In this document: positions 45,736-54,368 of the stretch, piece by piece | How the letters are laid out: each line of letters opens with the position of its first letter | Position numbering within the stretch: the stretch's first letter is position 1 | Source of the DNA: Noviherbaspirillum galbum | Lineage (GTDB): Bacteria; Pseudomonadota; Gammaproteobacteria; Burkholderiales; Burkholderiaceae_D | Direction: 5' to 3' | Assembly: GCF_010974945.1 (NCBI RefSeq) | Contig: NZ_JAAIVB010000012.1 | Location: 271,343 to 335,342, forward strand | Length of the DNA stretch: 64,000 bases | The notes under the pieces: generated by a model | Databases searched by the model: none | The model's input: the letters and a program-made list of their open reading frames with translations, nothing else | Told to the model about the DNA's origin: nothing | Made by a program: the position numbers and the translations under genes

Positions 45736-46065
45736 TCACTGTTCATCTTCCCCCAGGTCCACCGCGGCCTTGATGCGCTGCAGCCGGGCGTATTCCTCGG
45801 GATCGTCCTGCGCAAGCCTGCCCTCGCGCCACTTGTAGAATACCGCCAATCCAAGCATGGCGGCGGCACCCATGGCGAGCTTGCCCTTGTGGTTGGCCAG
45901 AGTGTCGGCGAGGGTATCGGCCAGGCTGGCGCTGCCTACAGGGTCATCCGCTTCCTCGCCGGCGGCGGATGGCATGTCGGACATGTCTGGCGCGCCGGCC
46001 GGCAAGTCGCCTTGCTTGAGAGCCTGCGCTTCCTGCTTCGAAGATGAGGACGAGAAGAATGCCAT
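45736..46065 (-). CDS. Single-helix membrane protein, unknown
   Basis: 109 aa; AGGAAAG upstream. A Ser-rich hydrophilic N-terminal half (SSSSSKQEAQALKQGD, many Asp/Glu), one hydrophobic helix at about 64-80 (LAMGAAAMLGLAVFYKW) and a charged C-terminal tail (REGRLAQDDPEEYARLQRIKAAVDLGEDE). Probably an inner-membrane protein with cytosolic tail. No family recognised. 49 bp from the DsbA-like gene, same strand. Confidence 0.7.
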   Translation of the reverse strand: MAFFSSSSSKQEAQALKQGDLPAGAPDMSDMPSAAGEEADDPVGSASLADTLADTLANHKGKLAMGAAAMLGLAVFYKWREGRLAQDDPEEYARLQRIKAAVDLGEDEQ

Positions 46066-46257
46066 GGCGGGTTCTTTCCTGTGAACAAGCGTTGGGGTGC
46101 GTTATCACTTAGTCATTATCACCCGTAACTTAGTTCACGTACTGCAAGCCATTTGCTTTGCCTCATTAAAAATGCGGAACTTGCCAATCAATATCAAGCG
46201 GCGCGCATTTTTTCCCGACCGTATCAACGCATTACGCGGTTCGACACGCGGCCTTTT

Positions 46258-47310
46258 TCAACGCACCCCGGTGGCAGCCATGGCCGCCCAGTCCTTTTCC
46301 TCCATGTCGCCCAGCGCGTCGAGACAGGCGATTTCCTTTTCCGAGAGGTCTTCGGTGATGGCCCGGTCGCGGCGGTCGATGCGGTCGTTGCGCACCAGGA
46401 TGTCGATCTTGCTGAGGTAGTCGCCCATCAGCAGGATGCGGCCGAGGGCGGACACCTTGGGGTCGCGCGGGTCCGACGATTGTTCGAGGATGGCCTTGCT
46501 GACGGCTTCCGGAAAATGCCATTCGCGGGCGATGTTGACAGCCAGCGTGCGTCCCTGCATCGCGAGGGCGTTGCAGAAGGTCGGCGATCCGACCGGCAGG
46601 CGGTTGTCGGACATCTGGTCGATCACCCGCAGCGATACCGTCAGGCCGACGTTCTGGATGAGACCGACGAGGAAGGCATCGAGCGGATCGACCGGCAGGC
46701 CGGCCGCAAGCGCGCGGCAGGCGAATGCGCAGCGCTCCGACTGTACCCACAACCGGGGCGCGACCATGCGCGTGAAGGTGCCGGACTTGAGGTTGATGAT
46801 GGGCTTGAAGGCAACGCCGGTGATGAGCTGGCGCAGGCCATTCTGGCCGAGCAGGAGGATGGCGTTCTCGATGCTGCTGATCGGCGCGGCCGGACTGTAG
46901 GCCGCGCTGTTGGCCATGCGCAGCACCTCGGCCACCAGTACCAGGTCGCCGGAAATCGTGCGCGCCACCTCGGCGCCGGAGAACTCGCTGTTGCGCAGGG
47001 TCTGCAGCAGCTGCGGAATGACCCCGGGAATGCGGCGGACCATGTGCGCGCCGGACTGTTCCGACTTCACGGTCTCGTCCAGCGCGGCGAGGATGTTTTC
47101 TTCGTTCTTGTTGGTGAACACCTCGACCTGCTGCTCGGCGTCGAACAGCCAGCTGTTGAAGGTGTAGTCCACCTGGTCGCGTTCACGCCAGGGCACGGTG
47201 CCGACCGAGGCGGTTTTCTTCGCCGTTGCAGGGGAAGGGTTCGCGGCGGCGCGATGCGCCACCGGCACGGCGGCTTCGTCGCTGAAGAGTTTCTTGAGCC
47301 AGGTAAGCAT
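46258..47310 (-). CDS. HDOD-domain protein
   Basis: 350 aa from ATG 47310; a longer frame begins at 47388 without RBS. N-terminal 60 residues are low complexity. HDOD domain about 85-290: ARTISGDLVLVAEVLRMANSAAYS, SIENAILLLGQNGLRQLITGVAF, FACRALAAGLPVDPLDAFLVGLIQNVGLTVSL. Metal-binding HD pairs are absent, as in all HDOD proteins, which act as signalling adaptors. Independent paralogue of the one after glnS. No adjacent cyclase or kinase. Confidence 0.88.
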   Translation of the reverse strand: MLTWLKKLFSDEAAVPVAHRAAANPSPATAKKTASVGTVPWRERDQVDYTFNSWLFDAEQQVEVFTNKNEENILAALDETVKSEQSGAHMVRRIPGVIPQLLQTLRNSEFSGAEVARTISGDLVLVAEVLRMANSAAYSPAAPISSIENAILLLGQNGLRQLITGVAFKPIINLKSGTFTRMVAPRLWVQSERCAFACRALAAGLPVDPLDAFLVGLIQNVGLTVSLRVIDQMSDNRLPVGSPTFCNALAMQGRTLAVNIAREWHFPEAVSKAILEQSSDPRDPKVSALGRILLMGDYLSKIDILVRNDRIDRRDRAITEDLSEKEIACLDALGDMEEKDWAAMAATGVR

Positions 47311-47415
47311 GGTGATGAGGATGACGGGATGCGATTGACGTTTCTTCCTGTCATCATTTAAGCACGTTGCCGTGCCGGCGTCGATCACGGCGTGGCGCGG
47401 GCGACGCGCCGCCGC

Positions 47416-48264
47416 TCACTCCTCGGCGTTCACCAGCGTCGACGACTTCCCGAACACCCAGATCACCGCCAGTCCGGCGGTGACGCCCTGGTTCTGCCTG
47501 ACCAGCGGACTGTCGCGGAAGACGGCGCCATTCAGGCTGTCGACGCGGACGAAGGCGCCGGTCCAGAAATCCCCGAAGCGGCGCGACAAGGTGCCGGTGA
47601 CCTGCATGCCGCTGTAGCCGCCGCTGGCGGCGTAGGCGGGACGCGCGGCCGTGGCTTCCGACGGCCGCACGCCATAGGTGTAGTCGTGCCAGCGCCGGTC
47701 GGCGAATTGCGGGCCGCCCTGCAGGCTGAGGCCGAGGCCCGGCATGCCGCCGAGGTCGTGCAGCCGCAGCCGCAGGTTGGGCGCGAGCAGCCAGCCGACG
47801 TGGCGCGGCGACGACTCGATGGTGAACCCGGCCCGGAGCGGCACGCGGAAGTCGAGGTCCGCGCGACCATCGGCGGAACGCCAGAGGCTGAAGTCGGCGG
47901 TCGGGCCGAGTTCCGCCACCGGCCTGAGCGACTCCATGCCGCGCCGCGCCGGATCATCGTTGGTCGTGCGGTACAGAGAAAGATTGGCGCTGACGTTGAG
48001 CTCGAACAGGTCGTTGCGCAGCAGCTCGGCACGCACGCCGCCACGATCAGCTTGCAGGCGCTCGCCGCGGTACACCACGTAGGGCGCGGGAAGGACCTCG
48101 CTCCGCTGGACGTCGGAACCGCGGTAGCTAGGCAGGCTGATGCCCGCGGCGCCCAGGCCGAGCTCCCATTTCGGCAAGGCTTCCGCGCCGGCGGGCATCG
48201 CCGGCAGGCAGGCGCACAGAAAGGTCAACACTGGCATGGCGGTGCTGGCGAGGCGTGTCTTCAT
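47416..48264 (-). CDS. MipA/OmpV-family outer-membrane protein
   Basis: 282 aa. Signal peptide 1-27 (ends MPAGAEA). Alternating beta strands typical of an outer-membrane barrel: ALPKWELGLGAAGISLPSYRGSD at the start, RTTNDDPARRGMESLRPVAELGPTADFSLW, a DFRVPLRAGF strand and the terminal VTAGLAVIWVFGKSSTLV. MipA was found as scaffold between MltA and PBP1B in E. coli; OmpV members are porin-like. The PBP1a gene lies 2.6 kb upstream in the same direction, which makes a cell-wall link attractive but unproven. Confidence 0.88.
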   Translation of the reverse strand: MKTRLASTAMPVLTFLCACLPAMPAGAEALPKWELGLGAAGISLPSYRGSDVQRSEVLPAPYVVYRGERLQADRGGVRAELLRNDLFELNVSANLSLYRTTNDDPARRGMESLRPVAELGPTADFSLWRSADGRADLDFRVPLRAGFTIESSPRHVGWLLAPNLRLRLHDLGGMPGLGLSLQGGPQFADRRWHDYTYGVRPSEATAARPAYAASGGYSGMQVTGTLSRRFGDFWTGAFVRVDSLNGAVFRDSPLVRQNQGVTAGLAVIWVFGKSSTLVNAEE

Positions 48265-48313
48265 CGGCTGGCTCTGTCAGGGTAAAGACTGTGTTGTGGG
48301 CGGGACGCCGCGC

Positions 48314-49933
48314 TTACGAACGGGCTTGCGTGGTCTGCATGATGCCGTCGCAGGCGGCCTTCTGCCCGTCGTTGCCCGGCAGCTTGTCGCAGATGCCGGC
48401 GAGCTGGGCCGTCATCCGCTGCAGCGACGCGCCATGGCCGTTGCCGCCATTCCATTTGGCCAGCTTCTTGCCCAGTTTTTCGAGGGACGCGCGATTACGT
48501 TCGTAGAAGGCGTTCGGTGTAGCCGCGAGTTCGGTGAACAGCGTGCCGGCGGTGGCTTCGATGCGGCTTTCGTCGTTGGGTGCGAGGTCGAGCAGGCCGT
48601 TGAGGTAGGCCACGCCCCATTGCAGGCGGGTGGCCGGTCCCTTCGCTGCCTTGTAGGCCTGGTCGTACCAGTCGAGCGCGGCTGCCTTGTCGCCGCGCTT
48701 CTTCGCATTGGCGGCAAGTCCCAGCATGAAGTAGTAGGGCGAATGCGAGCGCTTGAGCTCCGCCTTGAGCAGGGCGTCGGACTCGTCCAGCAGGCCGGCC
48801 TCGGTGTAGGCATCCGCGGCGGCGCTGATGACGGCCTGGCGTTCATAGGCGTCGGTGGTTGCCTTGTCCATCTCCGCGACCTGCCTGCGCACCGCGTTCA
48901 GGAGCGCCGGATCGACCGGGCCCTTCTTGTCGTCGATGCGGGCCAGCTGCACCTGGGCGACGAGCGCGGTGAGGCGATCGGCGCGGGAAAGGCCGGCATC
49001 GGCGGCGAGCCGCTGCATGTCCTTGCCCCAGGCGTCGGCCAGTTGCCGGCGCTGGGCGGAACCCGGCGCGGTCAGGTATTCCACCACCTGGGTGGCATAG
49101 TTGGCGAGCAGGTCCATGTTGGCGCGCGCGGCCTTGGCGTCTGCGAGGATCTGGTTCACCTTGCGCAGTTCGGCCTGGCGCGACGCCTCGTTCTTAACGC
49201 CTTCCCTGGTTTCCTTGCCGTCCTTCTCCTGGCTGTCCATCGCCGCGGCAACGATGGCCTTGAGGGTCAGGCGGCGCGCGTTCTCGCCGGCCGGGCAGGC
49301 CGCAGCGAGGCGCTGCAGGGTGGCCGCGAGTTCCTTCTTCTGCACCAGCTGCTGCTCGTCGGTGTCCCAGGAATAATCGGCGAGCAGGCGCCAGTCCTGC
49401 GCGCCCAGCCGGGAAGAACCCGACAGCGCCGCCTGCAGCAGCTCGCGTACCGGCCTGGTGGCATTCATGGACAGCTTGAGCACGTGCATGTAGCGGTCGG
49501 CGTCCACTTCGCCCGGCAGGCGGGTGATTTCCGTGCCGTCCGGCCGGAACAGGATCATGGTGGGATAGCCGCGGACCTTAAATCGCGCGCCCAGCTTCTG
49601 CCCGTCGGGACTGTCGCCGTCGAGGTAGACCGGCACGAAGGCACGCGAACGCTCGATGAAGCTCTGGCGGTTGAAGATGGTGGCCTTGACCTGGTTGCAG
49701 GGCGGGCACCAGACCGCGCCCCAGTAGAGAAAGACCGGCTTGCTGGCAGCCTTGGCCTCGGCGAACGCGCTGTCGACGTCTCCCTGGTGCCAGGCGATGC
49801 CGGCATGCTGGCCGGGGGCGGACGTTGGGCCGGAAGTTGAGGCAGATGCCGCCGCCTGCGCCACGGAGGCCAAGGGGGAAATGATCGCCAGCATGGCGGC
49901 AAGGGTGGCTTGGGCGGCGTTCAGAGGTTTCAT
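48314..49933 (-). CDS. Exported thioredoxin-like protein with helical repeat tail
   Basis: 539 aa from ATG 49933. Signal peptide 1-27 then a thioredoxin fold (about 45-150) with GAVWCPPCNQVKATIF giving active-site WCPPC, cis-Pro in RGYPTMILFRPDGTE. The remaining 380 residues are helical with TPR/Sel1-like repeats (YYFMLGLAANAKKRGDKAAALDWYDQAYKAA near 430-460). Likely periplasmic disulfide handling coupled to protein-protein contact. Stop lies 49 bp before MipA on the same strand; PBP1a upstream. Partner unknown. Confidence 0.82.
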   Translation of the reverse strand: MKPLNAAQATLAAMLAIISPLASVAQAAASASTSGPTSAPGQHAGIAWHQGDVDSAFAEAKAASKPVFLYWGAVWCPPCNQVKATIFNRQSFIERSRAFVPVYLDGDSPDGQKLGARFKVRGYPTMILFRPDGTEITRLPGEVDADRYMHVLKLSMNATRPVRELLQAALSGSSRLGAQDWRLLADYSWDTDEQQLVQKKELAATLQRLAAACPAGENARRLTLKAIVAAAMDSQEKDGKETREGVKNEASRQAELRKVNQILADAKAARANMDLLANYATQVVEYLTAPGSAQRRQLADAWGKDMQRLAADAGLSRADRLTALVAQVQLARIDDKKGPVDPALLNAVRRQVAEMDKATTDAYERQAVISAAADAYTEAGLLDESDALLKAELKRSHSPYYFMLGLAANAKKRGDKAAALDWYDQAYKAAKGPATRLQWGVAYLNGLLDLAPNDESRIEATAGTLFTELAATPNAFYERNRASLEKLGKKLAKWNGGNGHGASLQRMTAQLAGICDKLPGNDGQKAACDGIMQTTQARS

Positions 49934-50029
49934 GACGATGGCCGGTGAGGGTTGACAGGCTATTATCGCAAGGCTGCGGTCATGCTGCTTGGCAAATCGC
50001 AATCGATCCCGTTCGCGCGGGCCGCTTCG

Positions 50030-52459
50030 TCAGTTACGGTAGCTCATGTCCCCCGTTGCCGGCGCGACCGGAGCCGGCGCGGGACGCGCCGGGACAGGAC
50101 CGCCGGGCGCGGCGGGAACGACGGGAGCCGGGGCCGAGGGACCGCCGCCGAAGATCTTTTCCCACCAGCTGCGGTTGTCTTCCTGCTCGGGCGGCCTGAC
50201 GACGCTGGTGCCGACGAACTCCTGGTACATCCAGTCTCCATCTACCTGCACCACGCCCGCCGGCGGGATGCGCTGCACCTCCGGGCGTCCGCGCAGGGCG
50301 ACGCGCATGTAATCGATCCAGATCGGCAGCGCCACCGTGCCGCCGTACTCGCGTCCGCCCATGGAACGCGGCTTGTCGTAACCCATCCACGCCACGCCGA
50401 CGACGTCGCCGCCATAGCCGGCGAACCAGCCATCGATGGCATCGTTGGTGGTGCCGGTCTTGCCGGCGAGATCGTTGCGCCCGAGGCGCTGGGTAGCCAT
50501 GGCGGCCGTGCCCGAGCGCGCGACGTCGCGCATCATGCTGTCCATGATGAAGGCGTTGCGCGGATCAATCACCCGGCCCGGTTCCTCCACCTTGATCTCC
50601 TGCAGAATGTTGCCGCGCGCATCGGTCACCTTTCGGATCAGCGCGGGCAGCACGCGGTTGCCGCCGTTGGCGAAGACCGCATAGGCCGCGGCCATCTGCA
50701 CGGGCGTGGCCGCGCCGGTGCCCAGCGTGAGCGTGAGGTTGGAGGGATGGCGTTCGGTATCGAAGCCGAAGCGGCCGAGGTACTCCCTGGCATAGGCCGG
50801 GGTGATGGTCTGCAGGATGCGGATCGAGACCATGTTCTTGGAGCGCTTCAGGCCGGTGCGCATCGTGACCGGGCCGTCGTATTTTCCATCGTCGTTCTGC
50901 GGTTCCCAGGCCTGGCCGTTGCCGGCGTCGATGCTGATCGGGGCGTCATTGATCACGGTGCCCGGCGCGAAGCCCTTTTCCAGCGCGGCGGAATAGACGA
51001 AGGGCTTGATGCTGGATCCCGGCTGGCGCCACGCCTGGGTCACGTGGTCGAGCTTGCTCTGGTTGAAGTCGAAGCCGCCGACGAAGGCGCGGATGTTGCC
51101 GTCCAGCGCGTCGAGCGACACGAAGGCGGCCTGCACTTCCGGCAGCTGGGAGATGGTCCACTTCTTCCTGGCATCGCGCGCCACGCGGATCACGGTCCCC
51201 GGACGGATGCGCTCGGCGTTGCGGGCCTTCGACGACAAGGCATTGGCGGCGAAGCGCAGGCCGTCGCCGCTGACCTCGACCACCTCGCCGGAAAGCAGTT
51301 CGGCGCGCACCAGCTTGGGCGACGCGCTGGTGACCACGGCGGCGAGCAGGTCGTCGCTGTCGGGATGCTTGAGCAGGATGTCCTCGATGGCATCGCGGCG
51401 GTCGTCGGCGGCCTTGGGCAGGTCGATGAAGTCCTCGGGCCCGCGGTAGCCGTGGCGGCGGTCATAGTCGAGCACGCCGCGGCGCAGGGCCTCGTAGGCG
51501 GCATCCTGGTCGGCCTTGCGCAGGGTGGTGTAGACGTTGAAGCCGCGGGTGTAGATGTCGTCCTTGTAGATGTTGTACATCAGCTGGCGGACCTGCTCGG
51601 CGGCATACTCGGCATGCGTGGCGTAGCGCAACCGGTAGCCGAGCACGTTGAGCTTCTCGGCCGCAGCCTTGTCGTACTGCACCGGGCTGATGTAGCCGAG
51701 GTCGCGCATGCGCTTGAGCACCTGCATCTGGCGCTGGCGGGCGCGGGCGGGGTTGACGACCGGATTGGCCGCGGCGGGCGACTGCGGCAGGCCGGCGAGC
51801 ATGGCGGCCTCGGCGATGCTCAGGTTCTGCACCGGCTTGCCGAAATAGATGCGCGCCGCGGTGCCGAAGCCGTACGCCCGTTCCCCGAGGTAGATCTGGT
51901 TCATGTACAGCTCGAGGATCTGGTCCTTGCTGAACTTTTCCTCGATGCGGAAGGCGAGCATGATTTCGCTCAGCTTGCGCGCATAGGTCTTCTTGCGGCT
52001 GAGGAAGAAGGCGCGCGCCACCTGCATGGTGATGGTGGAGGCGCCCTGCGAGCGGCTGGAACGCAGGTTGGCCAGCGCCGCGCGCAGCACGCCGGGGTAG
52101 TAGACGCCGTGGTGTTCGTAGAAGTGGTCGTCCTCGATCGCGATGACGGCCTTCTTCATCAGGTCGGGCATCTCGCGTATCGGCACGAAGTCGCGGTGTT
52201 CCTCGCCGAACTCGCCGATCAGGACGTTGTCGGCGGTGTAGACCCGCATGGGCATCTTGGGCTGGTAGTCCGCCAGCGCATCCAGCGCCGGCAGGTTGGG
52301 AACGACGACCAGGTAGGCATACAGCGTGACGAGCACCGCGCCTAACATCGCCGCGCCGGCCGTGGCCAGCGCAGCGTAGAAGACTTTCATGCCAAGCGAC
52401 AGCCGCGACCACCTGCCCTGCCTGGCCGGTTTCGCGGAACCACCCGATCGACGCGCCAC
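50030..52459 (-). CDS. mrcA: Penicillin-binding protein 1A
   Basis: 809 aa from GTG 52459, chosen because AAGAGGAGAAGG stands just before it; a TTG at 52483 would add eight residues. Bifunctional peptidoglycan synthase: helix 29-53 anchors it in the inner membrane, glycosyltransferase with AIEDDHFYEHHGV (catalytic Glu near 109), GASTITMQVAR and EKFSKDQILELYMNQIYLGERAYG, then transpeptidase with SSIKPF (Ser482 nucleophile), SKNM and KTGTTNDAIDGWFAGY. The C-terminal 60 residues are Pro/Ala-rich, longer than in E. coli. Upstream coiled-coil gene 100 bp away. Confidence 0.95.
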   Translation of the reverse strand: MARRSGGSAKPARQGRWSRLSLGMKVFYAALATAGAAMLGAVLVTLYAYLVVVPNLPALDALADYQPKMPMRVYTADNVLIGEFGEEHRDFVPIREMPDLMKKAVIAIEDDHFYEHHGVYYPGVLRAALANLRSSRSQGASTITMQVARAFFLSRKKTYARKLSEIMLAFRIEEKFSKDQILELYMNQIYLGERAYGFGTAARIYFGKPVQNLSIAEAAMLAGLPQSPAAANPVVNPARARQRQMQVLKRMRDLGYISPVQYDKAAAEKLNVLGYRLRYATHAEYAAEQVRQLMYNIYKDDIYTRGFNVYTTLRKADQDAAYEALRRGVLDYDRRHGYRGPEDFIDLPKAADDRRDAIEDILLKHPDSDDLLAAVVTSASPKLVRAELLSGEVVEVSGDGLRFAANALSSKARNAERIRPGTVIRVARDARKKWTISQLPEVQAAFVSLDALDGNIRAFVGGFDFNQSKLDHVTQAWRQPGSSIKPFVYSAALEKGFAPGTVINDAPISIDAGNGQAWEPQNDDGKYDGPVTMRTGLKRSKNMVSIRILQTITPAYAREYLGRFGFDTERHPSNLTLTLGTGAATPVQMAAAYAVFANGGNRVLPALIRKVTDARGNILQEIKVEEPGRVIDPRNAFIMDSMMRDVARSGTAAMATQRLGRNDLAGKTGTTNDAIDGWFAGYGGDVVGVAWMGYDKPRSMGGREYGGTVALPIWIDYMRVALRGRPEVQRIPPAGVVQVDGDWMYQEFVGTSVVRPPEQEDNRSWWEKIFGGGPSAPAPVVPAAPGGPVPARPAPAPVAPATGDMSYRN

Positions 52460-52559
52460 ACCCTTCTCCTCTTCCAAATTCAATGACTCGGACTCTAGCA
52501 GAAGCGCAATGCGGCGTTGTGAGATTGTGAAACAGCTTGCCGGCCGGTCTTGCCCGGAA

Positions 52560-53000
52560 TCAGGAAATCATCGTGCCGGAACTCTCTTCGGGAACCGGCA
52601 TGCCATGCTCGGCGGCGAAGATGCGCTCGATATGATGGTAGAAGGTGGAGTCGCTGTACTTGCGGTGGAACCAGCGGAACCATTCCGCGTCGCGGCGCAG
52701 TTCCTGGATGTGCTGCTCGGCTTCCTGCAGGCGCTGGGCCTGCTCGGCCTGCCGTGCCTGCAGCGCTTCGTCCTCGGCGGGCGCGGGCACAGGGGCCGCG
52801 GCGGGAGCCGGGACCGGCGCCTCGGAGGCGACGGCGGGAGCGATGGCAGCAGCGGCGGCGGCCGCGTTCTCGATTTCGGCCAGTCTTGCCTTCAATGCGG
52901 TGTTTTCCGTCTGCAGGCGTTCGATGGTGCGGGCGGCCTGCTCCACCAGTGCCACCATTCCTTCCAGCGTCATGGCGGCACGCTGTTGTTCGTCGGTCAT
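52560..53000 (-). CDS. Coiled-coil protein of unknown function
   Basis: 146 aa; AGGAAATC precedes the ATG. Two coiled-coil stretches (about 12-47 and 78-105: TIERLQTENTALKARLAEIEN and LQARQAEQAQRLQEAEQHIQEL) flank an Ala/Pro-rich linker. A short C-terminal AEWFRWFHRKYSDSTFYHHIERIF aromatic block may be the functional part. No family recognised. 100 bp upstream of mrcA, same strand, possibly cotranscribed. Confidence 0.68.
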   Translation of the reverse strand: MTDEQQRAAMTLEGMVALVEQAARTIERLQTENTALKARLAEIENAAAAAAAIAPAVASEAPVPAPAAAPVPAPAEDEALQARQAEQAQRLQEAEQHIQELRRDAEWFRWFHRKYSDSTFYHHIERIFAAEHGMPVPEESSGTMIS

Positions 53001-53152
53001 GATTTCCTCGTTTGTTACCTTGCGGAATGCATCGCACGCATTTCCGCATGCCAGTTCCGCGCCAAAGGTATCACAAAACGCCGTCGCCGCAGCGGCAGGA
53101 AATGCGGACGATGGCTATAATTTTCCGCTTCGCCAATAACCTGGAAACGATC

Positions 53153-53662
53153 ATGCCGATTTCAATGTACGAAGCTTCCGTGCCGGTCCTGAAGCAATTC
53201 CTTGGCTCCTTGAGCGGCATCCTGTCGAAGGCGGAACAGCATGCCGCCGAGCGCAAGCTCGACCCCGATGCCCTGCTGCAGGCGCGGCTCTTTCCCGACA
53301 TGTTCGCGCTGACGCGGCAGGTGCAGATCGCGGCGGACTTCGCCAAGGGCATCGCCGCGCGCCTCGCCGGCGTGGAGGTGCCGTCCTTCGAGGACAACGA
53401 GGCGACCTTCGCCGAACTCCGCGCCCGCATCGACAAGACGCTGGCCTTCATCGACGGCATCCGCCCGGAGCAGATGGAAGGCAGCGAGACGCGCCAGATC
53501 ACGCTCAATCCCGGCACGCCGCGCGAGCGGTCGTTCAACGGCCAGGTTTACCTGACCCAGTTCGGCCTGCCGCAGTTCTTCTTCCATGTGACCACCGCCT
53601 ATGCCCTGCTGCGGCACAACGGCCTGCCGATCGGGAAGAAGGATTACATCGGCAACGTGTAA
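53153..53662 (+). CDS. DUF1993 family protein
   Basis: 169 aa from ATG 53153 with GGAAA upstream; the frame is open upstream without protein character. MYEASVPVLKQFLGSLSGILSKAEQHA, LLQARLFPDMFALTRQVQIAADFAKG, NEATFAELRARIDKTLAFID and the QVYLTQFGLPQFFFHVTTAYALLRHNG segment are the DUF1993 blocks, a helical DinB-like fold. Function unknown; cytoplasmic. Convergent with the small 61-aa gene, separated by a hairpin. Confidence 0.9.
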   Translation: MPISMYEASVPVLKQFLGSLSGILSKAEQHAAERKLDPDALLQARLFPDMFALTRQVQIAADFAKGIAARLAGVEVPSFEDNEATFAELRARIDKTLAFIDGIRPEQMEGSETRQITLNPGTPRERSFNGQVYLTQFGLPQFFFHVTTAYALLRHNGLPIGKKDYIGNV

Positions 53663-53675
53663 TTCCGCCTACCAA

Positions 53676-53708
53676 GGGGCGTCGCCGGCAAAGCGCCGGC
53701 CACGCCCC
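53676..53708. terminator. GC-rich hairpin between convergent genes
   Basis: Stem GGGGCGT (53676-53682) / ACGCCCC (53702-53708) continued by GCCGGC (53684-53689 with 53695-53700) after a C-C mismatch, 5-nt loop. No T-run in either direction. It lies between the DUF1993 stop (53662) and the stop of the 61-aa gene (53733). Confidence 0.42.
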
Positions 53709-53732
53709 CGCCATCGATGATGGCGTTCGCGC

Positions 53733-53918
53733 TCAGTGATGGCGTTCCTGTTTCTTGCCGCCGCCCGCGCCCTCCTGGGAATTCGCCTTGGTGTGGCTCT
53801 TGGCGTCGTGGCTGCTCTGGTTGCCTTGATTGCCCTGGCCCGAGCGGCCGTCGGCGGACTTGGCATCGGCCTCGGTGCGCGACTTCGATTCCTGCTGAGG
53901 TGTCTTTTGGTTCGACAT
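53733..53918 (-). CDS. Small disordered hydrophilic protein
   Basis: 61 aa; AAGGGG precedes the ATG. MSNQKTPQQESKSRTEADAK, then a Gln/Asn/Gly/Lys/Ser-rich chain ending ERHH; no hydrophobic core, so intrinsically disordered. Composition resembles small stress or desiccation proteins of unknown role. Single gene between convergent hairpin and HNH gene; a short TGATGGCGTTC direct repeat flanks its stop. Confidence 0.6.
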   Translation of the reverse strand: MSNQKTPQQESKSRTEADAKSADGRSGQGNQGNQSSHDAKSHTKANSQEGAGGGKKQERHH

Positions 53919-54029
53919 GGCTTGCCCCTTGCTAATGTGACGTTAATGTGATGGAGATCAGCGTAGACCCTCGCGCGGCGGGAAATATCCCCGATATCCC
54001 CCTGCGCGGGCGTCCCGGGGAGAGGTGTG

Positions 54030-54338
54030 ATGCATGGCAAGGAAGAGCCGGATAGGCAGAACGTTTGCCCGCTGTGCGGCAGGCAGCTGCCCGACGACAC
54101 CACGGTGAACGAGCATCACATGGTCCCGCGCAGCGAGGGCGGGCGCGAGACGGTGCGCATGCACCGGATCTGCCACAACAAGATCCATGCCGTGTTTTCC
54201 GAGCGCGAGCTGGCCCTGTATTACCACACCGTGGAGCGGCTGCTGGAGAACGAAGAGATCCGCAAGTTCGTGCGGTGGGTGCGCAAGAAGCCGCCGGCCT
54301 TCAACGACAAGCACCTCTCGCGCCTACGGCGGCGCTGA
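54030..54338 (+). CDS. Small HNH-motif protein
   Basis: 102 aa from ATG 54030 (GGGGAGAGG upstream; GTG at 54027 also in frame). VCPLCGRQL gives Cys13/Cys16, EHHMVPRSEGG has His29/His30 and RICHNKIH carries Cys48, His49 and His53: a treble-clef HNH nuclease core with structural zinc. No DNA-recognition domain beyond the C-terminal basic helix. Related small HNH proteins are annotated as restriction endonuclease-like but many lack known targets. Convergent with the PA2778-type gene, 30 bp apart. Confidence 0.8.
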   Translation: MHGKEEPDRQNVCPLCGRQLPDDTTVNEHHMVPRSEGGRETVRMHRICHNKIHAVFSERELALYYHTVERLLENEEIRKFVRWVRKKPPAFNDKHLSRLRRR

Positions 54339-54368
54339 CGCCATCCGGCCAAGCGTTGCCGCTTCCCG

